From NCBI RefSeq assembly GCF_010183535.1, contig NW_026526025.1:186001-250000 (forward strand): DNA of 64,000 nucleotides, read 5' to 3'. The stretch comes from Caenorhabditis remanei (Eukaryota > Nematoda > Chromadorea > Rhabditida > Rhabditidae). The translations under genes were made by a program, and so were the position numbers. This document shows positions 36,001 through 45,364 of the stretch, one piece after another. Under the pieces are notes generated by a model. The model made no database searches. It was not told the DNA's origin and saw nothing but the letters and a program-made list of their open reading frames with translations. The number at the start of each line of letters is the position of its first letter. Position 1 is the first letter of the stretch.

Positions 36001-37421
36001 TTAATTTCAAGAGCCATTTGGAGGGACGGAATGGCGATTTTGGTTTTCGTCACAAATGCTTCCGTGGTTTCTACCTTGGAATATTTGCAGAACTTTGTGA
36101 TTTTCTCTGAGCTCCAAACAATTCGAGCATCATAGATTTCACATTCGCCGGTCGCTGCTTTGCAATTCGCTGTGTCACCTAATGAGGTTATCACTCGATC
36201 TCCGTCTGGAGTTGCAATTTCACCAACTTCCAACATGTATACCACACCTGCATTACAGTTGGTTCCATTTGGAAGTTTTGTTTTGTTCACCACATGAGGT
36301 TTTGAATGAAAAATTCCATTCCCCATCGAAACCAGTGTTTGGTTTTTCACTTGGTGTTGATCAATGGCTTGGAGGCAATCGTCGTGACTCATCGGTTTTA
36401 CAGTGATATTGACTATGTTGTCATTTTCCTGAAAGATCCAGAATCCTTTTCCTTCACAAGCTTGATACTCCGTTTGGGCACATCTATGAGCTTTTGCTTT
36501 TATAGATCCTCCAAACTCCGTATAAATATCAACCGTGGCTTTCACTACCGTTTCCATTGGGTTAAGTTCGCATGTCATTGGAGGTGGTGGTGAAAAATAT
36601 TCTCCACTTCGGACATTCGGACAAATTTGGAAATCGGCTGTCACCAAGGGGAAGCAAAGAGCAACGCACGTCACTATCATTAAGAAATGAATTCCTGATT
36701 GTGCCGGGGCTCGGTTTGTTTGCCATCCTCTTCTAGAGCGGGAGTTTTCTTCATTCCGCGAAGTTCGTTCAAAATTTGACGTGCTTCTTTGGTGATGAAC
36801 ATTTCCACGATTCTGCTGATCGGAGAATCGAACTCGTTGGTTTTGGTTGCGACCATACCCGTTGTTTAGGTTTCGTCCTTGGAAGTTTGATGGAGATTGG
36901 TAGTGATTCCAACGATCTTGATCGAGCAAACGTTGCTGTTCCTCGTTTTCAATAGTGAGCTGTCTCACTTGATCTCTCAGAATCTCTTCTACCTCAACAC
37001 GGCCGGACCTGGTTACATCATCAATCAGATTGATTGTTTCTTGGTCCTCCTCGCGGATGATTTCCTCCATCTTCTCTGCGAGTTCAATTGCTTCATCTAG
37101 ATTTTCCGGAGCGTCCTCGACCTTAACTTTGGTCCGGATTCGCGTTGGAAGCCCTTCAATAAAGCGATTGATAGTGAGTTCAGCTCGTTGCTCATCTGTC
37201 CCCGCCGGGAATGAGGCATTTACGAGAGACTCTACTCGCTTGGCAAACTTTATCATCGATTCTGATGACTTTTTAGTTGCCTTGGACATTTCGCTCATGG
37301 CCCTGTTTCGCCCTCCGTGATTTCTTAATTTCACGGCGAGAGCTTGAGTAGCCAAGGTAAAGTCCGCTTTCTCGGCGTCCGTTAACCCGTCATATTTAAG
37401 GCGGGCGGAGCCGGTCAGCAT
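33051..37421 (-). CDS. Gag / envelope-like / protease / integrase-C-end polyprotein
   Basis: Open for 1456 codons. Residues about 1-240 are a retroelement Gag (capsid-like, then a Gln/Asn/Arg-rich tail). A hydrophobic signal-like stretch at about 245-263 begins an envelope-like ectodomain with many N-glycosylation sequons and cysteines, a basic furin-type cleavage site near 520 and a strong membrane anchor at about 949-974. An aspartic protease (DTGAS near 1066) follows on what would be the cytoplasmic side. The chain then passes straight to an integrase C-terminal module (about 1220-1355) and a charged tail. RT, RNase H and the integrase core are missing. Gag continues upstream in another frame (37711-37530); the break lies in a GA run near 37515-37525. 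Domain calls are by eye; the envelope assignment rests on topology, not homology. Confidence 0.8.
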   Translation of the reverse strand: MLTGSARLKYDGLTDAEKADFTLATQALAVKLRNHGGRNRAMSEMSKATKKSSESMIKFAKRVESLVNASFPAGTDEQRAELTINRFIEGLPTRIRTKVKVEDAPENLDEAIELAEKMEEIIREEDQETINLIDDVTRSGRVEVEEILRDQVRQLTIENEEQQRLLDQDRWNHYQSPSNFQGRNLNNGYGRNQNQRVRFSDQQNRGNVHHQRSTSNFERTSRNEENSRSRRGWQTNRAPAQSGIHFLMIVTCVALCFPLVTADFQICPNVRSGEYFSPPPPMTCELNPMETVVKATVDIYTEFGGSIKAKAHRCAQTEYQACEGKGFWIFQENDNIVNITVKPMSHDDCLQAIDQHQVKNQTLVSMGNGIFHSKPHVVNKTKLPNGTNCNAGVVYMLEVGEIATPDGDRVITSLGDTANCKAATGECEIYDARIVWSSEKITKFCKYSKVETTEAFVTKTKIAIPSLQMALEIKQDQNETHTENCGLRMAVITNNGFVISITNHKQSLSELIDSVENKKIRRKRSLRLKNRPSDLLIQRLYGPNATLSSYPMFSYDPITDPRILHEIRRYDIALSHIRYQWENFDLPDKQIAVLRAIREGEYRKQLIRELREDVGNLKNAVTIKQLEQPSHHFDGYLNEEFGAARALVGSEKREWSVHTPPTAPITTRTPMSREAAGIEYIRQMSDIHRKATENRDNSQLNGRLQFVADRIIEANHQEFDNIYHKLCEMQNSHIEISKTLLAIDPTLGMRALLKRQDVVAKRAGMVYLVSQCSQLTVDEVYYDHNVNGTCYVDTPVRLQNQTWFIAPGMEKDLVKESAEIPCEEVTLGIYKDEDGNWKSRNGPSVVRNIPITFMKKVEKINLTLSAPSVFNKLENIDNPLVYLATWTVSMMRLKETQIELMRNLRSRGLSSSPIEHILGDGAGKLLGIVGEIHNSIEEKTGFIRTHIISVIKSVVIPILIILVLAAAAVIALKIYLFKKAAGTAISELVNLTRSAPLSIQKVIRRWKPEVHNIMLQDEDGTELDVFSIERSDSVVTIPQVHTILTYEGMYTVPRLPIQVNQENAIALIDTGASISLITDMMIKRLGAEKKIQKCSPAYATAANGELMHFQGMVSEIVSIGTYHVLMKLFIVEEKGAPEQCVLGMDFIQQLNKQKLNVSFNPAGDITIGEMNVKMLSQEDCQRISKSQTEIYIDKVKTPEKDSERDEKPPIVIQSQKEGNNSTVSFPPKNFVFGRVTVSPTDIMLKTLRPCYQNDDDLVENLAGSIRQCHELVSRTLENSQNETKKTHDARRKVAEPDFQIGDKVVIKDHTAGKLMYQFARPVIITATTASTITVKTERGKLETVHKNRVKKFIEEDQDKTTRTSRNNATDAEEEECSPTPGDKRGRQPRTRRTNSAGSILDHPTQQQRRRFTVHGEPHQMPEQAEGSLEQSTPTSLDNALRHSRRIQQLPAEHTSF

Positions 37422-37529
37422 CCGCGGAAAGATTCCCGCAGTTAGCTGCCTTCCGAGACGGAGTGTGTTCGCCTCAATGGCATACTTTTGTATCCATTGA
37501 GCGAATGTTTCCTCATCTCTCTCTCCGGT

Positions 37530-37711
37530 AACTTCGGAAGAGAGGTGAGCATCGCTTCAGTAGCCGTCTTGATGTCCTTAAAGGTCATCCTTGGGGCTAC
37601 CGGTTCAGCGGCCTGCGCTCTTGCTCGACCTGCTGGTTGCTCTACTCGAGCTCCTGGGGGTCGCGCAGCTGGCGCCGGGCGAATAACTTGACGATTACGA
37701 AGATGCAACAT
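37530..37711 (-). pseudogene. N-terminal gag segment, frame-broken from the main ORF
   Basis: A minus-strand ATG at 37709-37711 opens a Pro/Ala/Arg-rich leader followed by a gag-like helix region. The frame leaves the main ORF at the GA microsatellite (37515-37525), consistent with a small indel. Roughly 1.3 kb of leader separates it from the 5' LTR. Confidence 0.65.
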
Positions 37712-38996
37712 TAGAGTTGTAGTGACCTACTGAAGTATACAGTCCTCTTTAATACTGTTTCTTATCAGTTACGGTCAACTTCATTTGCGTCATCAAATTT
37801 TCCAGAGTTTTCTTTGACTTTCTGATAACGTTCTCTTCCGTTATCTCATTTGCGTCACTAACGGAGAGAATACTGATCTCCGTAGTCGTCTTGCGTCATT
37901 AAATTCCTGGTTGTTTGCCTACCTAATTTTAGTGCTCGGCATCTCAATTTTCGTTTTACGATCTCGGAGAGTCGTAAAACTTCTGACTAATAGACAATTT
38001 GAAAAGTCATTCTAGTCATATAGTATTCTCCCTGCTTTTTCAGACGGGAGAAAATAAGTACTGTCAACCAACTGTCTTATTTGTTAGATTTTCGGGTTTC
38101 ATTTGGAAAATGAATGTTGAAATCAAGGTTAAGACTGTATATGTGGCCAACAAGAGTGGTCAGGTTTTTGATCCTTATCATGCTGAAGTTCTTTTAGTCA
38201 ATTCGACTTTTACAACTTCACTTTGATAGGGTGTCACTACTTTTCTAGCACTATCACGTTCAACTCAAGTTTTACGTTTTCCGAAAAAATTGGGAAATCG
38301 ATCACTTTTTGACTTTGGTCTTTTTGGGCCCTTGACCTTGGTCACGTGAGAAAATAATCATACGGTAGAGTCCGGGAATAGTACGGAGGGTCTACGCGAT
38401 GATGATGACTAATTGATACCACGGGCTCCGCCGGGTTGTTCTCAAAATTCTGCATAAATGTCATCAATAGGACTATCCTCCTGATAATATGTCATTTCTA
38501 TCGTCACTTTCCCTGTGATTCGACGATCAACATTATCAGTTGGCTACCAGCCGTTGAGGTGTCACCCGTAAGAAGAAGTCGATGGCTATTAACCAACTAT
38601 TGAGCAGAACCTTTATCAGGTCACGACTATCGGCTCTTAAAGAGACTTCTTCCTCAGGTTAACGAGTCGAACCTGCCGAGCAATAAACATCACTGTTACC
38701 TTTCTGAAGATTTGCCTTTCGCAAATCTCCGTATCCGGATTAAATGAGAACGAGAAAATTTCAACGAACTCGGCAGATTTTGTGCAGATAGTAGTATTCT
38801 GGTTTTTACAGGTGTTACAGGAAAGTAGGTGCGCACCTCATAAAACTGAATAAAACTTTTTAGTGCTAGATTATGGATATTCCTAGGCCTAGTCACTTTT
38901 GAAAGTTCTAGAGGCTGGAATAGTAATTCACACTCTCGAATTCTGAGAATCGAGTTCCACAGAAGCAGTATACTTCTGTGAAGAGTGGAACCTCCA
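37712..38996 (-). other. Leader of the LTR element, no gene recognised
   Basis: Long untranslated leader between gag and the 5' LTR; only short ORFs without support. The primer-binding-site-like sequence is at its outer end. Confidence 0.5.
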
Positions 38997-39312
38997 TGTA
39001 ATAATACTTGATGGTTGGGGTTGTACGGACCCGGACTATCATAGTATTAGCGGAATAACCTTCTCATCTCTCGATGAGGATAGTAGGCTTCCTCTGTGTG
39101 TAGCGGTTTTATCTCTGTAAGACACCTCTTCAACACGTTGCGTTATTTCTACATATTTATTCAACAAACAAAAATTAAAGAAAGATAAGAGAATCAAAAA
39201 CCGACCTCGAATACTCTGACAAGGAGCATTTTATACACTCCTTATCAGTAGTATTCTCGGTCAGAGAAACTTCTAGAAAACGGGGTTGACGTCAGGACTT
39301 ACGTCCATGACA
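38997..39312 (-). repeat. 5' LTR of the 32.7-39.3 kb element
   Basis: 316 bp, TG...CA on both ends, followed on its right by the second TATG. Confidence 0.93.
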
Positions 39313-39453
39313 TATGAAATTTGATAAGAGTGTGCACTAATGCATAAACAAATCTTGTAAAGATTTGATGCAGTTTCGTCCTTCCCAAACAGTCAAGCGA
39401 AAGAACAAAAAGACAAAATTCTGGAATGCACAGGTAAGATAATGAACAGTACT
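39313..39453 (+). repeat. Repeat X, disrupted copy, part 2
   Basis: Continues X after the LTR element; ends in GTACT, the target duplication of the LINE. Confidence 0.9.
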
Positions 39454-39754
39454 TCATTGGAGTTTTTATTTTTATTTTTTTTCAAGAAAAGGGACTGTAT
39501 AATAATCAAAGAAGACTTGAACATGCCCCTCACGAGGAAAATTCAAGTAGAGGAGACAACAAAAAAAAAGAACTGGGGAAGAAAGCAAAGAAAAGTAACC
39601 GGGGGAAAGAAAAGGAAATGACTAGAACATGGTGAGCAAATTATATGGGAGTGAGTATCTGGGAATAAATGAGATTAAAATTGGGTCATGGAGGGAATGG
39701 AGGTAAAACGAGAAAAGAACTGTTACATTAGTACAGCAGTAGAGAGAAGAGACA

Positions 39755-42722
39755 TTAGAACCGGGTGATTGAGTTATCGAGTAACATAGAAAACTGGGAG
39801 GGGGAAAGAAAAATATTTACATTGTTGGTGATAGCATTCCAAAATGGAATAGTAAAAGAAAAAAAGTTATCTGATAGGGGAGAGAGATTGATAAGAGCCA
39901 TGGGCCTTCTAGGAGAGTCTGACAGTCTGACATAGGTATTAAGAAAGGGAAAATGAGATGCGCCAGCAATGTATTTATAAAGTAGAAGCAGTTGTGCTTT
40001 AAGTCTACGGTGTCTAATGGAATGCATTGAGAGGAGTTCCAAGCGATGCGAGTAGGAAGAAAAAGAGATGTTGCAACGCTGGAGTGTTTTTCTAGAGTAT
40101 ACTCTGAGGGTGGATTCAAGGAGTCTAGAGAGACGAGATGAGGGGGAAAAGCAGAATATAACAGAACAGTACTCCAGGATAGGTAAAACATACGTTTTGA
40201 ATAGGAATGCGTAGAAAGCAGGGTTGTTAGACTTGAAGGATTTTAAGATCTGAGATGAACGAAGTCGGGCTAGAGCCACGGAACTTGAGATCCGGTTCAA
40301 CAAGAAGGCCAAGATCTCGAACTGAGTTGGAGTCAGGAATAGGAAAACCCTCAATAAACAACTGATGATGGGGGTTGAGGGAGCCTAAGCGAAGTAGACC
40401 GGTTTTGGAATGGGCAAGAGGAAGGAAATTGGTTTCGGCCCATTTGGAGACCAAATCAATTCCAGCTTGAAGACTAGAAGGAAGGTGAGAGTAGATCTTA
40501 ATATCATCAGCATAGGCTGCCACATGCAGGTGAGGAATATCATTCAAACTGAGTAACAAGTCATTAATGAACAGAATAAAGAGTAAAGGGCCCGATACGG
40601 AACCTTGCGGAACACCGGAGGAGATAAAAGCGGAAGAGGGATTGATGAAACTGTTAACCTTAACGGAAAAGGATCTAGAGGAAAGAAAGTCTGAAAACCA
40701 TGCTACAAAAGGAGGGGAAATGCCAAAAGAGGAAAGCTTGCTGAGGAGAAGGTTGTGAGGAACTTGGTCAAAGGCTTTCTGGAAGTCAAAGAAGACAACA
40801 TCAAGAGATTTGTGAGTTTTCAGAATAATATTGTAATTGGTTATGACCTGAACTAAAGAAGAGGCGCAGGACCGTTTAGCTAAGAAACCATGTTGATAAA
40901 CCGAAAGCTTATGGGCAAAGTCAGATTTGATGCGGTTACAAATTATGCGCTCGCAAATACGAGAAAAGGGATCAGTAAGACTAATTGGGCGATAGTTATT
41001 CGGAAAACTAGCATTACCTTTCTTTAGAACCGGAGTGACAACAGCTTTCTTCCAAGCATGAGGGACTGTAGAGGAGCGGAAAGAATCATTGAAGATAATC
41101 GAAAGGGGAAGGGCCAGAGAGGTGGCGCATTTCTTGATGAGTAGAAAGTTGGCAAGATGGGGCGAGAAACCGCAACGAGGCGGAAGTTTTGATAAAGAAC
41201 TCTCGATTATCCAAGGGGCAAACAAATCAGAATCCTGGATGGGATTGGAATGAGAAGCTGAGTAGATGTCGGAGACTGAACACCCGGAAACACTATGAGT
41301 CACAATGGGGTTTTTAAAATTGGAAGTGAACGCGGTAGTGAAGATGGAGGCTTTCTCAGAGTCTGTATTGACGATTCGACATTGATGGGAAAGAGAAGGA
41401 ATCCTATAAGTTCTTTTTAATCTTCTGGTTATGAGAGAGCGGGCGGCAAAACTGTGAGGGGAGTTGAGTAGTCTTCTTTCCGTTCTGGCGAAGTTGCAAC
41501 GGATAGTTCTGGTAAGATTTCTAATGCGAGAATTCAGTGTCTGGACATCACTGAAGGACGGGCTAGGAGAGGCAATGAGTTTGGCAAGACGACTGCGTGC
41601 ACGACGCAACTGGCGGATATGGTTGGAAGGCGATTTGGGTTTAAGCAAAGTTTTAGAAGGGGTGTGGGTTTTGATAAGTTCGGATAAAATACAAATGAAC
41701 CTGTCAAATTTGGCCGAGGACGAAGGAAGGGTACAGAAAATAACATCCCAGTCAATGGAAGCAAGATCAGAATTCAAGAGAGTATAATTACATTTTCTGT
41801 AGTCAAGTAGATGGGAATGGGAATCTGATGGAGGATCGGGGAAAGTGGAAGCAGCAGAGCGGGGGAAGACAGAGAAATTGACGCTGAAGTGGTCTGAGTT
41901 CAAAAGTGGTGGGTGGCAAACGGGAGGCGAAAGAGCTAAATCATTGGAAGATATAACTAAATCAAGAATATTGGAAGTAAGTGAGGTAGTGCGGGTAGGA
42001 AAGTCAACCAGCTGAGTTAGTCCCTTAGAAACTAAAAAGTCAGAAAAAGGATGCCGAGAAGAGTTATCGTTCCAGTCAACAGATGGGAGGTTGAAGTCAC
42101 CAAGTACTACTGCGGAGGAGAGTGGAATGAGAGAGTCAAGATGTGAAATGAGAGAGGAGAGATCAGACGATTTGCAATCCGGAGGACGGTACACAAGTAT
42201 TAAAGTAAAAGGAGAGAAAGTAGTCCGGTTATGACTAGAAGATGAGGGGGAGACGAGACAAGCGGCAATTTCAGATTGGTGCAAGGGATAGTGATGGTCT
42301 AAATTGGAAGGAATGAGAGTGAGGCAGACGGTACTTTTGAAAAGGAAAGCAACACCCCCTCCAGTAGATTTGCGGTGAAGGGATTGCATGCGATCACAGC
42401 GAAGTATAGAAATGTTACGAGACACGAAGAGAGAGGAAGGGATGGAGTCATTAAGAAAGGTCTCGGTAAGTGCAATAATATCGTGAGAGGAAGCAATGAA
42501 GAGATCAATAAGAAGAGAAATTTTAGTAAGGCTGGCGACACCTCTAACATTAGAAAGAAGGATGTTGATACCAATGTCAGACTGAGGAGAAGAAGAGGAA
42601 GGACGAAGGCTCTTACAAGAAGGAGAAGAAAATGAAAAAGCAGAGAAATTAGAAATATAATCAGAACGGCAGATAACTGGGGGTGAATGAGGAAGACAGG
42701 CAGTTGAATAAAAGGGCGGGGC
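39755..42722 (-). pseudogene. LINE ORF2: AP endonuclease and reverse transcriptase
   Basis: The frame opens just after a TAA at 42723-42725. Endonuclease motifs follow: TETFLND, GGGVAFLF, YRPPD, GDFNLPSVDWND, then a SNILDLVIS and SDHFSV end. RT motifs: LKKGNASFPNNYRPISL, FFDFQKAFDQVPH, GVPQGSVSGPLLFILFINDL and the catalytic AYADDIKIY. A single frame change near 40300-40350 separates the thumb/CR1-type C-terminal part (LFKTYVLPILEYCSVIF onward, ending at 39755). No ATG is needed if it is expressed by frameshifting from ORF1. All catalytic residues I can see are intact, but the later frame change likely kills this copy. Confidence 0.88.
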
Positions 42723-43495
42723 TTAGAGTTGACTTTATAGTTGATGTCCGTCATAATGTATTTGGATTCACCAGCAATCTTGTTTTGATCATAACAAAAT
42801 TTCCGAGAGGCGCGGAGAGTTTCAAGTTCTTGTTTCGTTAGATCACGACGAGCACAAGGCTTGGAGGCGATATCAAGGAGAGATTTGTCCGTAGAGCGAA
42901 TTTTGTGATATCCATGAAGGAAGATGTCCCGATCCGTAGAAGAGTCAAATTGGAGTTTGAGAGGGCGAAATTTCGAAGAACATTGATGCCGGTGGGCTTT
43001 CTTGGGAGATGGGAGACGATTGGCCTTTGCTAACTTCTGGAAAAAATCTAGATCATCTGAGTCCTGGTTTGGGTTGTCCAGCTTGTCCGGCATCCGTTCG
43101 ATTACCACCCGAGTAGCTTTATCGAGAAGCTTTGCGGCTTCACGAGCAATATCCAAGGAGCTGATTGACGCGACAGGAGCAATGGCTGCGGATACTTGAG
43201 GGATCAACGATGAAGAGTTGACGAGAGCAGGAAAATCGGTAACGGATAGAGAGGGCTGTAAGAGGGGATCAGCAATTTGGGACATATCCTGGAGGAGTTC
43301 ACACGAATCCGCCACAGCGACAGATAACTTGTTAGGTCCCGAATCAATTATTGCTCCACGTAACTGATTGACCAGGGAAGAGAGAGCAACGACTCGATCA
43401 TAAAGAGCTTTACAGGCTTCATATGGTACAAACTGGGGAGGAGCGTCGTCCTCAGAAGCAGTCTGCTTCCTTTTGGGAGGGCGGTTGAAAACCAT
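42299..43495 (-). CDS. LINE ORF1
   Basis: Begins with an ATG at 43493-43495, about 40 bp from the element's 5' end. The first about 262 codons look genuine: a basic start, a helical middle and a basic C-terminal RRDLTKQELETLRASRKF...N region such as precedes the endonuclease in nematode LINEs. After about 42715 the frame stays open but overlaps the endonuclease of ORF2 in another frame, so that part is likely not used. A CCCTTTT heptamer lies at the switch point (42710-42716). Confidence 0.7.
   Translation of the reverse strand: MVFNRPPKRKQTASEDDAPPQFVPYEACKALYDRVVALSSLVNQLRGAIIDSGPNKLSVAVADSCELLQDMSQIADPLLQPSLSVTDFPALVNSSSLIPQVSAAIAPVASISSLDIAREAAKLLDKATRVVIERMPDKLDNPNQDSDDLDFFQKLAKANRLPSPKKAHRHQCSSKFRPLKLQFDSSTDRDIFLHGYHKIRSTDKSLLDIASKPCARRDLTKQELETLRASRKFCYDQNKIAGESKYIMTDINYKVNSKPRPFIQLPVFLIHPQLSAVLIIFLISLLFHFLLLLVRAFVLPLLLLSLTLVSTSFFLMLEVSPALLKFLFLLISSLLPLTILLHLPRPFLMTPSLPLSSCLVTFLYFAVIACNPFTANLLEGVLLSFSKVPSASLSFLPI
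42710..42716 (-). promoter_or_regulatory. Candidate -1 ribosomal frameshift heptamer CCCTTTT
   Basis: Read on the minus strand in the ORF1 frame as C CCT TTT, the X XXY YYZ pattern. A -1 slip enters the ORF2 frame, whose last upstream stop (TAA, 42723-42725) lies only a few nucleotides before the heptamer. A weak five-base stem (AACTG / CAGTT) can form downstream. Confidence 0.5.
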
Positions 43496-43536
43496 AGTTC
43501 AGAAAAATCAATAAATAGCGAATGCGGCAAACAAGC

Positions 43537-43734
43537 GTACTGAACTGCGCTGAAGCAATGTGCAAAAATTCATTATTAGGAAACAGTTTTCGTAATTTAT
43601 TCCAATTCTTATGTGACATGTAAACCTGAAGAAAGTAGTGGAGAGATATAATGACCAAAATACTTTTATTTATTTTATGCGTAAGGATTTTGTAGAAGTA
43701 AAACTAATCTTTCCAAAATGGGAATGAAATCATT
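43537..43734 (+). repeat. Repeat X, disrupted copy, part 3
   Basis: Final part of X after the LINE, matching about 18029-18226. Confidence 0.9.
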
Positions 43735-44345
43735 CATTTTATTTCATTGCATATAAAACTATACACTTTAATGGTTTTCAAACCTTGTAAAAAGATAGCC
43801 TCGTAACTTTTGAATTTTCTGAACTCTTTTCATTTTGTTAAGTATTTTGTTTTTCTGATTCATTCGTTTTAATTTTATGAACTTCAATATTTTTATCTTC
43901 CCGTTCCTTTAATATTTGACTCCTAGTCTCTCTTCACATTTTGTCCCTCTTTTCACCTCATTAACCAAAAATCACATGAAAAGATGCAATGGGAATATGA
44001 CTTGGTCACTCTCTCCATTTTTGCTTGTTTCTCTCCCTTTCTTCTCTCGGGCTTCTCAATCTGAGCCCGAAATGAGCTGCAAAATGGGAGCCACGTTTAG
44101 TGTGTTTTACTCTCTACTCGTATCTAGTCAATGCCCCACAAAGTTTCCGCTGGTCGCTGGCAGCTCCTCCCTGCAGCGTCTTCCACTATCGGTGTCGTCA
44201 TGATCACTGTAGTTACCACATGCTCCAACTGTCTGCGGCTGTCTCCAGCTTGGAGAGCAATTAATATGTTTCTCGGTGTCTCTTGTTTGAACAAAGTATT
44301 TTCTCAGCATTCTGGGAAGAGCCAAAGGCGATCACCAATGAGGCA
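43735..44345. other. No gene recognised
   Basis: AT-rich with a more GC-rich stretch at 44120-44340 that has an open minus-strand frame (44325-44128) but no family or splice support. Confidence 0.4.
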
Positions 44346-45261
44346 TAGGAAGGAGAAGAGGAGGGCTTTGAGCAGAGACAGAGGGCTTGGTTGGTGATAA
44401 GCAAAATAAAATTAGGAGTGGGAGAGGAAACGAGAGAAACGAAGCCAGAAGAGAAAAAAGGAAAAAGAAGAGGGTGAACGATGACGATAAATTCTGAAGC
44501 CTTTCGAACAAAATAGTTAGAAGACAAAAGTTTGTCGGGATCATTGTAAACGGACTACTGTAAGCGGAAAAAAACTAGTGAAGACACTAAACCAGTTCTG
44601 ATGAACTCCAAATATTATTAATCCAAGTAAAAAAGTACACTTTAAGAAGGTGAAATATTAAGACTTTTTGAAAAACATAAGAATCGTTCTGTAAAAATTA
44701 ATTGCGACTTTTATGGATGATCAAAAATCTTTACTTAAAACAACACTAAAGAAAAGAAGCCTGAACGTTCAAAGAATTGAACGAATTGATTTTAGGGGAA
44801 TGATTCGAAAGGGTTCAAAATTCTTTTTTAACATGAAGAGATCGAAAAAACACGGAAATTCAACCGAAATAGAGGCTTGGTCGTAAAATTACGTGATACT
44901 TTTAGTTTTCTTTTTCGTTTTATCAGCGAATGTCAGAATTCCGGTTTATTTAAAGTTTGCCGACCTTTCAACAGTGAATTCTGTTTCATTCTGTGTTATT
45001 CAATAATTAAAATTTATCTGAAACTGTTAATTTAAAATCAAAACTTAGAAAATGAAACAATTCGTTTTAGTTTTTTAAAGATTCTGATCATGAGTTGTGC
45101 TCATGACTTCAAATTCCCGATTCTAGTGTTTTTTTTTGTTTTCCTGTCCGGTTAATGGTTCCTGAAATGTTTCCGTAATCTAGAAAATATGACGTGTTTC
45201 TTGATGTTTATTTTCTGATTTTTTCTTATTCTTTTCTTAGATCTGGGGATAATCCAGCCTT
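44346..45261 (-). repeat. Dispersed repeat block C, copy 2
   Basis: 916 bp, reverse complement of 14464-15379. It sits about 100 bp upstream of block A copy 2. Confidence 0.85.
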
Positions 45262-45364
45262 TTGAATTCAAGCAAAGAAGACAATTTTCTACTACAAATC
45301 ACGTTTTGAATCCTTATGATATTGTGGTTTCAGTAATCTACATCAGTTTAAAGTTTTGAGCTTC

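Larger units (their letters stand above)
32668..39312 (-). mobile_element. LTR retrotransposon (Ty3/gypsy-like) with gag, envelope-like and protease regions, no RT
   Basis: 6645 bp inserted in repeat X with a 4-bp target duplication TATG (32664-32667, 39313-39316). The 316-bp LTRs (32668-32983 and 38997-39312) read as identical by eye and are TG...CA bounded. On the minus strand, the 5' LTR is followed by TGGAGGTTCCACTC (38996 downward, a primer-binding-site-like TGG start). The 3' LTR is preceded by AAGGGTGGGGGA (polypurine tract, 32984-32995). The internal frame lacks RT, RNase H and the integrase core. Identical LTRs with a clean target duplication indicate a recent insertion, presumably mobilised in trans or deleted afterwards. 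Confidence 0.92.
39454..43536 (-). mobile_element. Non-LTR retrotransposon (CR1/Jockey-type), nearly full length
   Basis: 4.08 kb inserted in repeat X, flanked by GTACT (39449-39453 and 43537-43541). On the minus strand it has ORF1, ORF2 (endonuclease and RT) and a 3' end rich in A with TAAAAATAAAAAC near 39460-39485. The endonuclease plus YADD-type RT, without an RNase H domain, fits CR1/Jockey-like LINEs of nematodes. ORF2 is broken near 40.3 kb. Confidence 0.88.

Noticed and set aside
42299..42700. C-terminal 137 codons of LINE ORF1 considered as a hydrophobic membrane domain
   Set aside because: They are the endonuclease coding sequence read in the wrong frame.
44128..44325. Minus-strand frame of 65 codons in GC-richer sequence
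   Set aside because: No domain, no supporting splice sites; isolated between repeats.
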